Shown here: positions 9,369 to 16,403 of the stretch, piece by piece | How the letters are laid out: every line of letters begins with the position of its first letter | How positions within the stretch are numbered: the first letter of the stretch is position 1 | Assembly: GCF_028610625.1 (NCBI RefSeq) | Contig: NZ_JAQQWU010000004.1 | Location: forward strand, 62,001 to 126,000 | DNA length: 64,000 nucleotides | Direction of reading: 5' to 3' | From: Guptibacillus spartinae | GTDB lineage: Bacteria; Bacillota; Bacilli; Bacillales; Guptibacillaceae | Position numbers and translations under genes: made by a program | The notes under the pieces: generated by a model | Told to the model about the DNA's origin: nothing | Database searches by the model: none | Seen by the model: the letters and a program-made list of their open reading frames with translations, nothing else

Positions 9369-9802
9369 AAATTCAGCAGCATGGCAAACCATTACTTGAA
9401 TCGTTAAAGATGGATCTGCCAAAAGGAAACAAGCAGGCGGGATTTCAATCTGTGATTCAGGAGGCATCCAAAGAGCTAAAAGGGTCTGAGCTAAAGCGCC
9501 TTTTGCAACAAATTGATCGCCAGGGAGAGCTACTTGGGAAAGAACGAACGTTTCAGAATTTATCTGCCTACAAGCGGATGGTAAAACAGTTTCTTGAAGA
9601 AGCAGTTAGCCAGGGACTCACGCTATCAGAGAAAAACAGCATGGATCACTATGGAAGAAGTCGCACGTACAAGCTAGTGGAAACGGTGGAGAATAAGCTG
9701 ATCGAAATACAGGAAGAAATGAGAGAAAAAGAGAAGGACGGGATGACCTTATTATCGCTCGTTGGGGAAATAAAAGGGCTGCTCGTTGATCTTTCTCTCT
9801 AG
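9365..9802 (+). CDS. YaaR-family (DUF327) protein at the end of the fla operon
   Basis: A 145-residue, soluble, mostly helical protein. The C-terminal half matches the YaaR/DUF327 pattern: YKRMVKQFLEEAVSQGL, then GRSRTYKLVETVENKLIEI, then a closing GEIKGLLVDL. The function of the family is unknown. In B. subtilis yaaR is in the holB region, not in the fla operon. Here the gene overlaps swrB by 4 bp (ATGA) and is the last gene before a terminator, so it is co-transcribed with flagellar genes. Whether it is an extra paralogue or the only copy cannot be told from this window. Confidence 0.75.
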   Translation: MKIQQHGKPLLESLKMDLPKGNKQAGFQSVIQEASKELKGSELKRLLQQIDRQGELLGKERTFQNLSAYKRMVKQFLEEAVSQGLTLSEKNSMDHYGRSRTYKLVETVENKLIEIQEEMREKEKDGMTLLSLVGEIKGLLVDLSL

Positions 9803-9834
9803 TTCGATCGACTCATCTAAAAAAGGAAGTATTG

Positions 9835-9861
9835 ACTCATGTTCATTTGCATGAGTTTTTT
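9835..9861 (+). terminator. Terminator of the fla operon
   Basis: ACTCATG and CATGAGT form a 7-bp stem around an 8-nt loop, directly followed by TTTTT. It lies 33 bp after the YaaR-like stop. A TATAAT (9863-9868) comes immediately after the T-run and could be the -10 of the next operon, but no good -35 is seen at 16-18 bp. Confidence 0.7.
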
Positions 9862-9960
9862 CTATAATAGAAATAAGAACATATGTTCGAAATGATGGTT
9901 GTGATTTGTGACGGCCAGAATACTTTCATTCCTACAGACAGAGAAAGGAGAGGTGAGGAT

Positions 9961-10515
9961 ATGAAAAGTGGTTTGTATATAACAGATAAAATGGTTGAGG
10001 AGTTAAAGGGCAATCTCTTGTTTCAGTCATTTATTCAAGAGGAAAGGCATTGGGCAAGTTTTATGGACGCAATGCAGGATCGTGAAGCGCTAAACAGGCT
10101 CAATACTCTTTTTCGTCAGTACTATACGGAAATTCGCTTTATCGCTTACGTGACGAAGCTTATTCGTTACACGGCCATTAACTTTGATCGTAAGCGCAGG
10201 CTAGGTCATCTTCGCTTTCCTCTCACACTTGATCAGCCTGTAGGTGCGTCAACCGCCTGGATTGATTTAATCGAAAATCCAAAGACGAATGAAGAAACTA
10301 ATTCGTTTGAAGAACTTTTCCTGGATAAATCTCTTTTTCTAGCCTATAGCCGATTAACGGGCAAACAGAAAGAAGCGCTCGATCTCTTTTATCGATTTGA
10401 ATATTCCGATACGGAAATTGCTAGAGAGTCAGGCATTTCACAGCAGGCCATTAGCAGAAGGCGTAAGCGAGCATTAGAGAAGCTCAGCTTTGCCGGAAAG
10501 GAGGGGAGCGTATGA
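9961..10515 (+). CDS. sigO: SigO (YvrI)-like sigma factor subunit
   Basis: A 184-residue protein. The C-terminus is a sigma-70 region 4 HTH (LTGKQKEALDLFYRFEYSD, then TEIARESGISQQAISRRRKR). The N-terminal half is helical and does not show a normal -10-binding region 2. This fits B. subtilis SigO, whose region 2 function is supplied by the separate protein RsoA. Two following overlapping genes look like YvrJ and RsoA, which strengthens the call. The ATG at 9961 has a strong GGAGAGGTGAGG SD; an earlier in-frame ATG at 9883 would put the SD inside the gene. A phage-type positive control factor (Xpf-like) is the main alternative. Confidence 0.7.
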   Translation: MKSGLYITDKMVEELKGNLLFQSFIQEERHWASFMDAMQDREALNRLNTLFRQYYTEIRFIAYVTKLIRYTAINFDRKRRLGHLRFPLTLDQPVGASTAWIDLIENPKTNEETNSFEELFLDKSLFLAYSRLTGKQKEALDLFYRFEYSDTEIARESGISQQAISRRRKRALEKLSFAGKEGSV

Positions 10516-10658
10516 GTATCACAACGGTTATCAATGCCATTATCGGTGATCTCGGGTTTCCGATCGTGGTTTCTCTCTATTTACTCGTTCGATTGGAGAA
10601 GAAAATTGATGAGTTAACAAATGCGGTGACGGATCAGGAAACGAATAAGAAGGGATGA
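10512..10658 (+). CDS. yvrJ: YvrJ-family small protein
   Basis: A 48-residue protein with one hydrophobic helix carrying the family motif GFPIVVSLYLLVRLEKKIDE, then a short polar tail. YvrJ proteins occur next to the SigO/RsoA system in B. subtilis; the function is unknown. The ATG overlaps the sigma gene stop (ATGA) and has an excellent SD (AAAGGAGGGG). The TGA overlaps an ATG in the next frame. The three genes are therefore translationally linked. Confidence 0.75.
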   Translation: MSITTVINAIIGDLGFPIVVSLYLLVRLEKKIDELTNAVTDQETNKKG

Positions 10659-10660
10659 CT

Positions 10661-10903
10661 ATGGAGAAAAGACTGTATTCAGCGTTACAACGAGCAAAGC
10701 AGAAAGATGAAGAAGGACTGAAAGAGGTTATTCAACAGTTTGAGAAAAAAATAGAAGCAGAGCTCAGGCAAACCTCCCTTCAAAATAGGGATGATTTGCG
10801 CCAGGAGTTAGTGATCAAGGTGATGGAAGCCGTTGAGAACTATAAGATGGAGGAAGTGCCAAACTTTGAACAGTTTATCGAAGCCCATAAAGGAAAGAAA
10901 TAG
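10661..10903 (+). CDS. rsoA: RsoA-like sigma co-regulator (region 2-like)
   Basis: An 80-residue protein, MEKRLYSALQRAKQKDEEGL onward, with the segment SLQNRDDLRQELVIKVMEAV that resembles a sigma region 2 helix pair (DLRQEL...K...A). In B. subtilis RsoA is a 79-residue partner that supplies the core-binding and -10 functions SigO lacks. The call rests on size, sequence pattern and neighbourhood. The ATG at 10661 is chosen because AAGGG lies 7 bp before it; an ATG at 10655 overlaps the YvrJ stop. No oxdC (oxalate decarboxylase, the known SigO target) is present nearby. Confidence 0.65.
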   Translation: MEKRLYSALQRAKQKDEEGLKEVIQQFEKKIEAELRQTSLQNRDDLRQELVIKVMEAVENYKMEEVPNFEQFIEAHKGKK

Positions 10904-10951
10904 GAAACTTTTCCACGGTTTCTCTCGTATAATTGGATAGAGGTGAAGCCG

Positions 10952-11656
10952 ATGCTGAAAGTTGCGATTGAAGAAGCGGGTTACGAAAAAAGAGAAAGTA
11001 AAATTCGAGCGATTGGATTCGAAGTAAAGAGCGGCGAGCTGCTTGGTTTATTAGGTTCGAACGGAGCGGGGAAAAGTACGACGATTAAGACCATTCTAGG
11101 ATTGTTAAAAGAGTGGAAAGGAAGCGTCACGTTTGAAAATGGGACACGCTATGCTTACGTACCAGAGCAGCCCGTGTTCTATGACAGCTTAACGCTCTGG
11201 GAGCATTTAGAGCTCGCAGCAGCGGCAACTGCGTTGGCCGATGAAGACTGGGAAGAGCGTGCAAAGGATTTAATCCGTTACTTCCAGCTTGAGCAGGTGA
11301 TGCATCATCTACCGTCAAGTTTTTCAAAAGGAATGAGACAAAAGGTCATGCTCATTACCGCGTTTATGCTACGGCCTGATGTGTATATCATTGATGAGCC
11401 GTTTCTAGGATTGGATCCGCGGGCAACGAAAGACTTTTTAAAGTTAATTGAAAAAGAACGAGCGCGCGGTGCGGCGATTTTAATGTGTACGCATGTGCTT
11501 GATACGGCTGAGCGTATTTGTGATCGTTTTGTATTGCTATCGAACGGGACACTTCTAGCAAAAGGATCGCTAGAGGAAATGCGTGAACAGTCTGGCGCTG
11601 GCTCAGAAAGTTCACTTCTTGACTGTGTTGATACGCTAATGGAGCAGCGATTATGA
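10952..11656 (+). CDS. ABC transporter ATP-binding protein, EcsA-like
   Basis: A 234-residue ABC ATPase. Walker A is GSNGAGKST, the Q-loop is in YVPEQPVFYDSLT, the signature is SFSKGMRQKV, Walker B is VYIIDEPFLGLDP, and the switch His is in CTHVLD. The following gene is an EcsB-type permease that overlaps it by 4 bp. In B. subtilis EcsAB affects secretion, protease processing and competence, and it lies elsewhere (hit-ecsABC). No ecsC or hit gene is beside it here, so this may be a second Ecs-like system. The ATG at 10952 has AGAGGTG well placed; a TATAAT at 10928-10933 may be its promoter. Confidence 0.8.
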   Translation: MLKVAIEEAGYEKRESKIRAIGFEVKSGELLGLLGSNGAGKSTTIKTILGLLKEWKGSVTFENGTRYAYVPEQPVFYDSLTLWEHLELAAAATALADEDWEERAKDLIRYFQLEQVMHHLPSSFSKGMRQKVMLITAFMLRPDVYIIDEPFLGLDPRATKDFLKLIEKERARGAAILMCTHVLDTAERICDRFVLLSNGTLLAKGSLEEMREQSGAGSESSLLDCVDTLMEQRL

Positions 11657-12909
11657 CCGGTCTCCAACTATTGCGAAAGCGCGTACGTGACGATCGTCGT
11701 TATAAAATCAGGGATCTGCGTACAGCGCTTGATTGGACAGTTTGGCTTTATATCTTGATTCCAGCGCTCGTCATCGGCATCGCTTATTACCGATCGTGGT
11801 GGATGACAGCCCCAGACTGGCTCGCTGGAGTGCCGGAGCAGGCGGCTGTTTTCCCACTTTTGTTGTTTGCGACGACCTGGTCGTTACGAATGTATACAGA
11901 AGAAGCGGATCAAGTGTATTTGTTACAAAACGTTTCGCTTAGTCAACGGCTAAAAAAGTGGGGCATCGCTCATTCATTAGGTAAAGGAGTAATGATGAAT
12001 ACCCTTGGAATAGGAGTTGTTCTTCCGTTACTTGTTACCGGTTGGGGCTGGAGTTCGGAACGAATTGTTGTCACAGCCTTCTTTCTTCTACTGGTGAGTT
12101 GGAATGTAAGAACGTGTCGGTATTTCATCGATCTATTTGTGCCTTCAATCTGGGTGAAATGGATGCCAGTAGGATTAGTGAATCTGCTTTCTGTTAGTCT
12201 TCTTCTCTTCATGAGCCAGGTTGGCTGGATGTACGAATGGGCGGTGGTTGTCGGGATCGGGAGCTTACTCCTTTTGTTGGTTGTTCAGCTACGGGTGCGT
12301 GTGAAGATGAAGGGAACCTTTTTTTACGATGCGGTGATTGAGAGGGGTCATAAGCAAAGCATCACGAAATTTTTAATGGGACGCGTTGGGGTAGCGCCGG
12401 CGCCCCTATTTACTCGAACACGCCCTTTTCTGTTTCGTGGATCAAGAAGGATACGGAAGAAACGTACTCCGGAGGCGAGAATGGTTGATCTTTATACGAA
12501 GTGGCTCCTTCGATCAGTAGGGAAGGTGCACTATTACCTACAAGTGATTGGTTGGGGAACCGCAGCAATCTTTCTTCTTCCGCTCGTTATAAAAGTAGTG
12601 GTGCTCCTCTTTGCGCTTTATGCGTTGATTGGACTATCGAAAGCGGACTGGCGTGAGTTCTCTGAAGGTGGCTACGCCCAGTTGTTTCAGTGGGAGCAAA
12701 TGCTAAGAGAGGAAGCCGAGAAACAAGCGTTAAAACTAGTGGCCATGCCGTGCTTTCTGTTGTTGTGTGTCGTGACGGGGGTTTCATTTCCAGGATGGAT
12801 TGGGTTGGTGCTTTTTCCGCTAGCTGGCTGGTTTGTTTTTAAAGAAAGCGTGCAACTCGTGCACCGAAGTTTGCAAACAGGTAAGTGGGAAGATTCGAAA
12901 GGTGTATGA
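11653..12909 (+). CDS. ABC transporter permease, EcsB-like
   Basis: A 418-residue membrane protein with about eight hydrophobic helices. The segment RMYTEEADQVYLLQ near residue 75 matches the EcsB family motif (R-x-Y-x-E-E-A-D). A basic cytoplasmic stretch (residues 215-285) lies between two helix groups. It overlaps the ATPase gene by 4 bp, so the two form one exporter. Substrate unknown. The codons around the end overlap nothing, and ywdK follows after 79 bp. Confidence 0.75.
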   Translation: MTGLQLLRKRVRDDRRYKIRDLRTALDWTVWLYILIPALVIGIAYYRSWWMTAPDWLAGVPEQAAVFPLLLFATTWSLRMYTEEADQVYLLQNVSLSQRLKKWGIAHSLGKGVMMNTLGIGVVLPLLVTGWGWSSERIVVTAFFLLLVSWNVRTCRYFIDLFVPSIWVKWMPVGLVNLLSVSLLLFMSQVGWMYEWAVVVGIGSLLLLLVVQLRVRVKMKGTFFYDAVIERGHKQSITKFLMGRVGVAPAPLFTRTRPFLFRGSRRIRKKRTPEARMVDLYTKWLLRSVGKVHYYLQVIGWGTAAIFLLPLVIKVVVLLFALYALIGLSKADWREFSEGGYAQLFQWEQMLREEAEKQALKLVAMPCFLLLCVVTGVSFPGWIGLVLFPLAGWFVFKESVQLVHRSLQTGKWEDSKGV

Positions 12910-12988
12910 ACAATTTCAGAATTCATTGCTTCGCTCAAGCGCTTTCCGCTATGATGGGAGAGAAGATTCGGATGAGGGAGCGGATAAT

Positions 12989-13360
12989 GTGATAAAGGTA
13001 TTTTTAATTATTGGTGCGATTAATGCGGCACTTGCGGTTGGACTTGGCGCATTCGGAGCACATGGATTAGAAGGAAAACTATCAGAAAAGATGCTCGAAA
13101 CGTACAAAACGGGCGTACAATACCACATGTACCATGCGCTTGGTTTAGTTGGCGTGGCGATTGCGGCAGATAAACTTCAATCCGCAGGACTCATGCAATG
13201 GGCCGGCTGGCTCATGTTTGCCGGCATCGTGTTATTTTCCGGAAGCTTGTACGTACTTAGCTTGAGCGGAATAAAGATTTTAGGTGCCATCACACCTCTT
13301 GGTGGCGTCGCGTTTATTGCAGCATGGATTTTGGTTGTGGTAGCGGCGTTTAAGGCATAG
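12989..13360 (+). CDS. ywdK: YwdK, DUF423 membrane protein
   Basis: A 123-residue protein with four transmembrane helices and the DUF423 pattern: GAFGAHGLEGKLSEKMLETY, then KTGVQYHMYHALGL, then FSGSLYVLSLSG. The family is conserved in many bacteria without a known function. The start is the GTG at 12989, with GAGGGAG 8 bp before it; longer in-frame readings run back into the permease gene. It is convergent with gerQ across a palindrome array and a terminator. Confidence 0.88.
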   Translation: MIKVFLIIGAINAALAVGLGAFGAHGLEGKLSEKMLETYKTGVQYHMYHALGLVGVAIAADKLQSAGLMQWAGWLMFAGIVLFSGSLYVLSLSGIKILGAITPLGGVAFIAAWILVVVAAFKA

Positions 13361-13411
13361 AGTGCCTGTCACCACCCGCTATTTGTCGAAGGAGGGCAGG
13401 TGGGAGAGGTT

Positions 13412-13511
13412 TATTGGCTAAATTCTCAGGATATTGGCCAAAAGTGAAATATATTGGCCAAAATCAAGATATATGAGCCAAATTCTCTTTTTATTGGCCA
13501 ACGCAAAAAGC
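13412..13511. repeat. Five-unit array, exact 20-bp period, core TATTGGCCAA (array 1)
   Basis: The 10-bp core TATTGGCCAA or a near copy starts at 13412, 13432, 13452, 13472 and 13492, exactly 20 bp apart. The third and second copies and the last are perfect; 13412 has TATTGGCTAA and 13472 has TATGAGCCAA. The 10-bp spacers are unlike each other but AT-rich. The core contains the 8-bp perfect palindrome TTGGCCAA. A second array with the same design is at 42875. The array lies in the 182-bp gap between the convergent ywdK and gerQ. Confidence 0.9.
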
Positions 13512-13534
13512 TGCCGGAAATCCGGCAGCTTTTT
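13505..13534. terminator. Bidirectional terminator between ywdK and gerQ
   Basis: AAAAAGCTGCCGGA and TCCGGCAGCTTTTT form a perfect 14-bp stem with a 2-nt loop (practically a 4-nt loop). A-run and T-run on the two sides make it work in both directions. Confidence 0.93.
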
Positions 13535-13542
13535 CATAAGGG

Positions 13543-13992
13543 CTAACGCGGAGAATACTGCGTCATTTGCTGTAGGGGATAATTATACTCAAGCTCTTCA
13601 TCAAATGTAATATAGTCCAAATAAACCATAAGTAAAATATATCGTTTGCCTGTTTGAGGATCTGAAAGGATAATATGATCTCTTCCGGCTGCTTCGATCA
13701 CACCTTTAAACACTTTGGCGTTCCATTTGTCGTTATTCTCGAATGTCATGTACACAGTAGCGATCTTTCCTAGATTGAGACGGAGGATGTTTTCAATGTA
13801 GGATTGTTCAACGACAAGCTGACCGGGGAAGCCTCCTCCCTGGGTTGATGCCCCTTGAACCTGCTGACCTTGCCCTGGGTATCCTGAAGGATATTGTGCC
13901 ATCTGTCCGCCTTGCCCTTGCTGAGGCATTTGACCATAGCCGCCTCCCCGGTTTTGTGACGATGAGGTGTTCCAGTATTGATTATTCATCAT
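13543..13992 (-). CDS. gerQ: GerQ (YwdL) spore coat/germination protein
   Basis: A 149-residue protein. The N-terminal 55 residues are rich in Q, G, Y and P. The conserved C-terminal domain follows (LVVEQSYIENILRLNLGKIA, VYMTFENN, GVIEAAGRDHIILSDPQTGK). GerQ is cross-linked into the coat by transglutaminase and is needed for CwlJ localisation during germination; the Gln/Lys-rich content fits this. Two ATGs in tandem start the gene after a perfect GGAGGG SD. No cwlJ gene is adjacent in this window. Mother-cell expression is expected but no clear SigE/SigK promoter was identified. Confidence 0.93.
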   Translation of the reverse strand: MMNNQYWNTSSSQNRGGGYGQMPQQGQGGQMAQYPSGYPGQGQQVQGASTQGGGFPGQLVVEQSYIENILRLNLGKIATVYMTFENNDKWNAKVFKGVIEAAGRDHIILSDPQTGKRYILLMVYLDYITFDEELEYNYPLQQMTQYSPR

Positions 13993-14300
13993 AACCCTCC
14001 TTAAGCATTCTTTTACAAATTGTTGTACACTTCCGCCCGTTCATTTTCAGTCGGCTGATTGAAACAATGTGGCTTACCGTCTACCCACTGGTTCTATCAC
14101 TAGAAAGAGGGCGCAATGCTTAAAGAACCAAAGCGAATCGCTATTAAATTTACTAATGGCACGTAATAAAAGAAGGGATAATGCCATGGCTCTACGTAAC
14201 TCATTGTATGTACGAAATAAAAGAATATGCCTAACAGAAAATGACTTACAGAAACCAAAAAGCCCTTCTAAACACGGTAAAGTGTTAGAAGGACTTTTGA
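13993..14300. other. gerQ-hemQ intergenic region (308 bp)
   Basis: Holds the gerQ promoter region at its left and the hemQ terminator at its right. Between about 14050 and 14250 nothing recognisable was found: a possible small frame on the + strand has no SD and no family resemblance. Confidence 0.6.
14258..14298 (-). terminator. hemQ terminator
   Basis: CCTTCTAAACAC (14264-14275) pairs with GTGTTAGAAGG (14282-14292) with one bulge. Read on the minus strand the hairpin is followed by GCTTTTTGG, directly after the hemQ stop. Confidence 0.75.
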
Positions 14301-15047
14301 TTATACGTATAAAAATTGAGGGAGGCGTTCTTTTGGAAGGTGCGTTCCAACAAAGAAACGACCAAATTCCCCGTAGCGTGCACTCACTTCATCGAAGCGC
14401 ATTTCATAAACGAGCTTTTTAAATTGAAGGACGTCATCTGCGAAGAGCGTCACGCCCCATTCCCAGTCGTCAAAGCCAACAGAACCAGTAATGATCTGCT
14501 TTACTTTACCAGCATAGCTACGTCCGATCAGCCCGTGGCTTCGCATCATGTCTCGACGCTCTTCCATTGAAAGCATGTACCAGTTGTCGTTGCCTTCGCG
14601 CTTCTTGTTCATTGGGTAGAAACATACGTAAGGTGCTTCCGCTAGTTCTGGCTTTAAGCGAGCTTGAATGCGAGGATCGTTATCCGGGTCGCTATCTTTT
14701 CCAGCCATATAGTTACTGAGCTCAACGACAGAAACGTAAGAGTATTCTTTCACTGTATATTCAGCTAGCGTTGTTTTGTTAAAAGCGTTTTCGATTTCAT
14801 TTAACTCTTCCATAGTCGGGCGGAGGAGCATTAGCATAAAGTCCGCTTTCTGACCTACGATGGAATAAAGCGCATGACTTCCTTGCTTATGACCTGCGGT
14901 AACTTCCCATTTTTCAAGGAACGTAAGAAATTCATTCATTGCAAGATCGCGTTCTTCACTTGAAAGCTGTTTCCAAGCTGTCCAGTTCATGCTTCGAAAG
15001 TCATGAAGGCAATACCAGCCATCAAGAGTTACGGCTGCTTGATTCAT
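14301..15047 (-). CDS. hemQ: HemQ coproheme decarboxylase
   Basis: A 248-residue chlorite-dismutase-family protein (formerly YwfI). HemQ converts coproheme III to haem b, the last step of the Gram-positive coproporphyrin pathway. The catalytic Tyr (Y144 in [10 protein letters not shown]), the nearby Lys (K148) and the proximal haem His (H171 in MMRSHGLIG) are all present, each one residue off the numbering of the well-studied Bacillaceae enzymes. The start [12 protein letters not shown] is chosen because AAGGAGTG precedes it by 9 nt; an upstream in-frame ATG lies beyond that SD. Confidence 0.96.
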   Translation of the reverse strand: MNQAAVTLDGWYCLHDFRSMNWTAWKQLSSEERDLAMNEFLTFLEKWEVTAGHKQGSHALYSIVGQKADFMLMLLRPTMEELNEIENAFNKTTLAEYTVKEYSYVSVVELSNYMAGKDSDPDNDPRIQARLKPELAEAPYVCFYPMNKKREGNDNWYMLSMEERRDMMRSHGLIGRSYAGKVKQIITGSVGFDDWEWGVTLFADDVLQFKKLVYEMRFDEVSARYGEFGRFFVGTHLPKERLPQFLYV

Positions 15048-15292
15048 ATCTGATTCACTCCTTATCAATTATCACACCTTTAGGAGAAGCCTACAGAGTC
15101 TGCTCCAATAAAGGTCCGATTGGTCCAACTAGCCATCAGAGAGAATGCACGTCCTGATGGAAGTTTCACTATATCCACTACCTACTATACCAATACTTCT
15201 TCTTCATTAAAAGCGATTGAGAGTGACGATTACATGAAACCTCCACATCCTACTTTTCGTAAAAAGAGAAGAGAGTAACTGGAGGGGATCCG

Positions 15293-16228
15293 ATGGTTAA
15301 ACACTTAAATGATCGCTTAAAAGAAGTGGAAGAAAGTGAGCAGCTAAAGAATGAGTTGGAAAAAAAGCTTGATCAAGTGACAGAGCGAATGGGAGAAGCG
15401 ATTGAAAAGAAATCTTATTTCAATCAGCAGCTTGAGAGAGATAAAAATGATGTGGAAAAATTAAAGAGAGTGAGTCTTGATACCATTAAAGCAACCCTTA
15501 AGGGGACAAAAGAAGAAAGGGTAATGAAAGAAAATCAGGAGATGCTTATAGCAAAACAAAACTATGATCAAGCAGTCGAAGAGGTAAAGGAACTTGAAGA
15601 AGAGCAGAGAAAATACATTTCAGAACTAAATCAGTTAGGAGATCCGCAAGCTACTTATGAAAAACTTATCAATGAAAAGGCAGCGTTTCTTTTGGAAAAT
15701 AGTACAGCAATAAGTATAAAAGTTTTAGAGGCATATGAACGAGAAACGGCATGCAACGAAAGCCTACAAGAAGTTAATAAAGCGATCGGTATCCTAGAAG
15801 GTGTGATCGCGTTCCTTCAGGAGGCATTGAAAAAGCTAGATAAAGCCAAAGGATGGGGAACGGTTGACTTACTTGGTGGAGGTCCAATTTCGTCACTTGT
15901 GAAACATCGCCACATGGATGAAGCAAAAGATAACATTGAGCAAGCACAGATTAGGTTTGAAGACTTTCAACGTGAACTCTCACATGTTAAACCGGTTAAC
16001 GAACAGATTGTGGAGTCGGAGCTTCTTACTTCTGCTGATATCTTAATTGATAGTATCATCTTCGATTGGATCGTGCAGGATAAGATTTACAACACCGAAG
16101 AAGAAGTGAAGAAGCAGCTACGGGAGCTTGAGCATGTGATGCGCAGCCTGGTAAATGAAAAGAAAATGGCAAGAGAACAAGTACAAAAAGCAAAACAGAA
16201 ACGAATTGCGTTAGTGAAAATGGCCTAA
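15293..16228 (+). CDS. Uncharacterised coiled-coil protein with a Gly-rich central motif
   Basis: A 311-residue, highly charged protein with no signal peptide or membrane helix. Residues 1-65, 85-135 and 270-305 are strong coiled coil. Between them are a conserved-looking block (SLDTIKATLKGTKEERVMKE, residues 61-80) and, in the middle, GWGTVDLLGGGPISSLVKHR followed by HMDEA (residues 187-210). I recognise this combination from a scattered family of unknown proteins, but know of no function. It stands alone between hemQ and pta with a strong SD (GGAGGGG). A role in the cytoplasm, perhaps as a scaffold, is only a guess. Confidence 0.85.
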   Translation: MVKHLNDRLKEVEESEQLKNELEKKLDQVTERMGEAIEKKSYFNQQLERDKNDVEKLKRVSLDTIKATLKGTKEERVMKENQEMLIAKQNYDQAVEEVKELEEEQRKYISELNQLGDPQATYEKLINEKAAFLLENSTAISIKVLEAYERETACNESLQEVNKAIGILEGVIAFLQEALKKLDKAKGWGTVDLLGGGPISSLVKHRHMDEAKDNIEQAQIRFEDFQRELSHVKPVNEQIVESELLTSADILIDSIIFDWIVQDKIYNTEEEVKKQLRELEHVMRSLVNEKKMAREQVQKAKQKRIALVKMA

Positions 16229-16403
16229 CGGAGGTCCCGATTTGGAAGCTTAGAAAGCCTCTACGAAGTGAATGAGAAGACATCCATTCGTCTGAAAAAT
16301 AGAACTTTTATATGCAAAGGCTTACACTTTGGGATTTATTTTCGTTTTTCGGGAAAAAGGGTTATCGTAGGAGTTGGATATTAAAATGAATGAGGTGAAA
16401 CCA

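Noticed and set aside
9883-9960. Earlier start of the SigO-like gene at 9883
   Set aside because: It would begin near the putative -10 element, and a strong SD directly precedes the ATG at 9961.
13412-13511. CRISPR-like repeat/spacer pattern in array 1 (also array 2 at 42875)
   Set aside because: Repeats of 10 bp with 10-bp spacers are far below CRISPR sizes, the core is an 8-bp palindrome, and no cas gene is in the window.
14069-14422. 117-codon open frame on the + strand across the hemQ terminator
   Set aside because: No SD, no family resemblance, and it reads through a terminator and into the antisense of hemQ.
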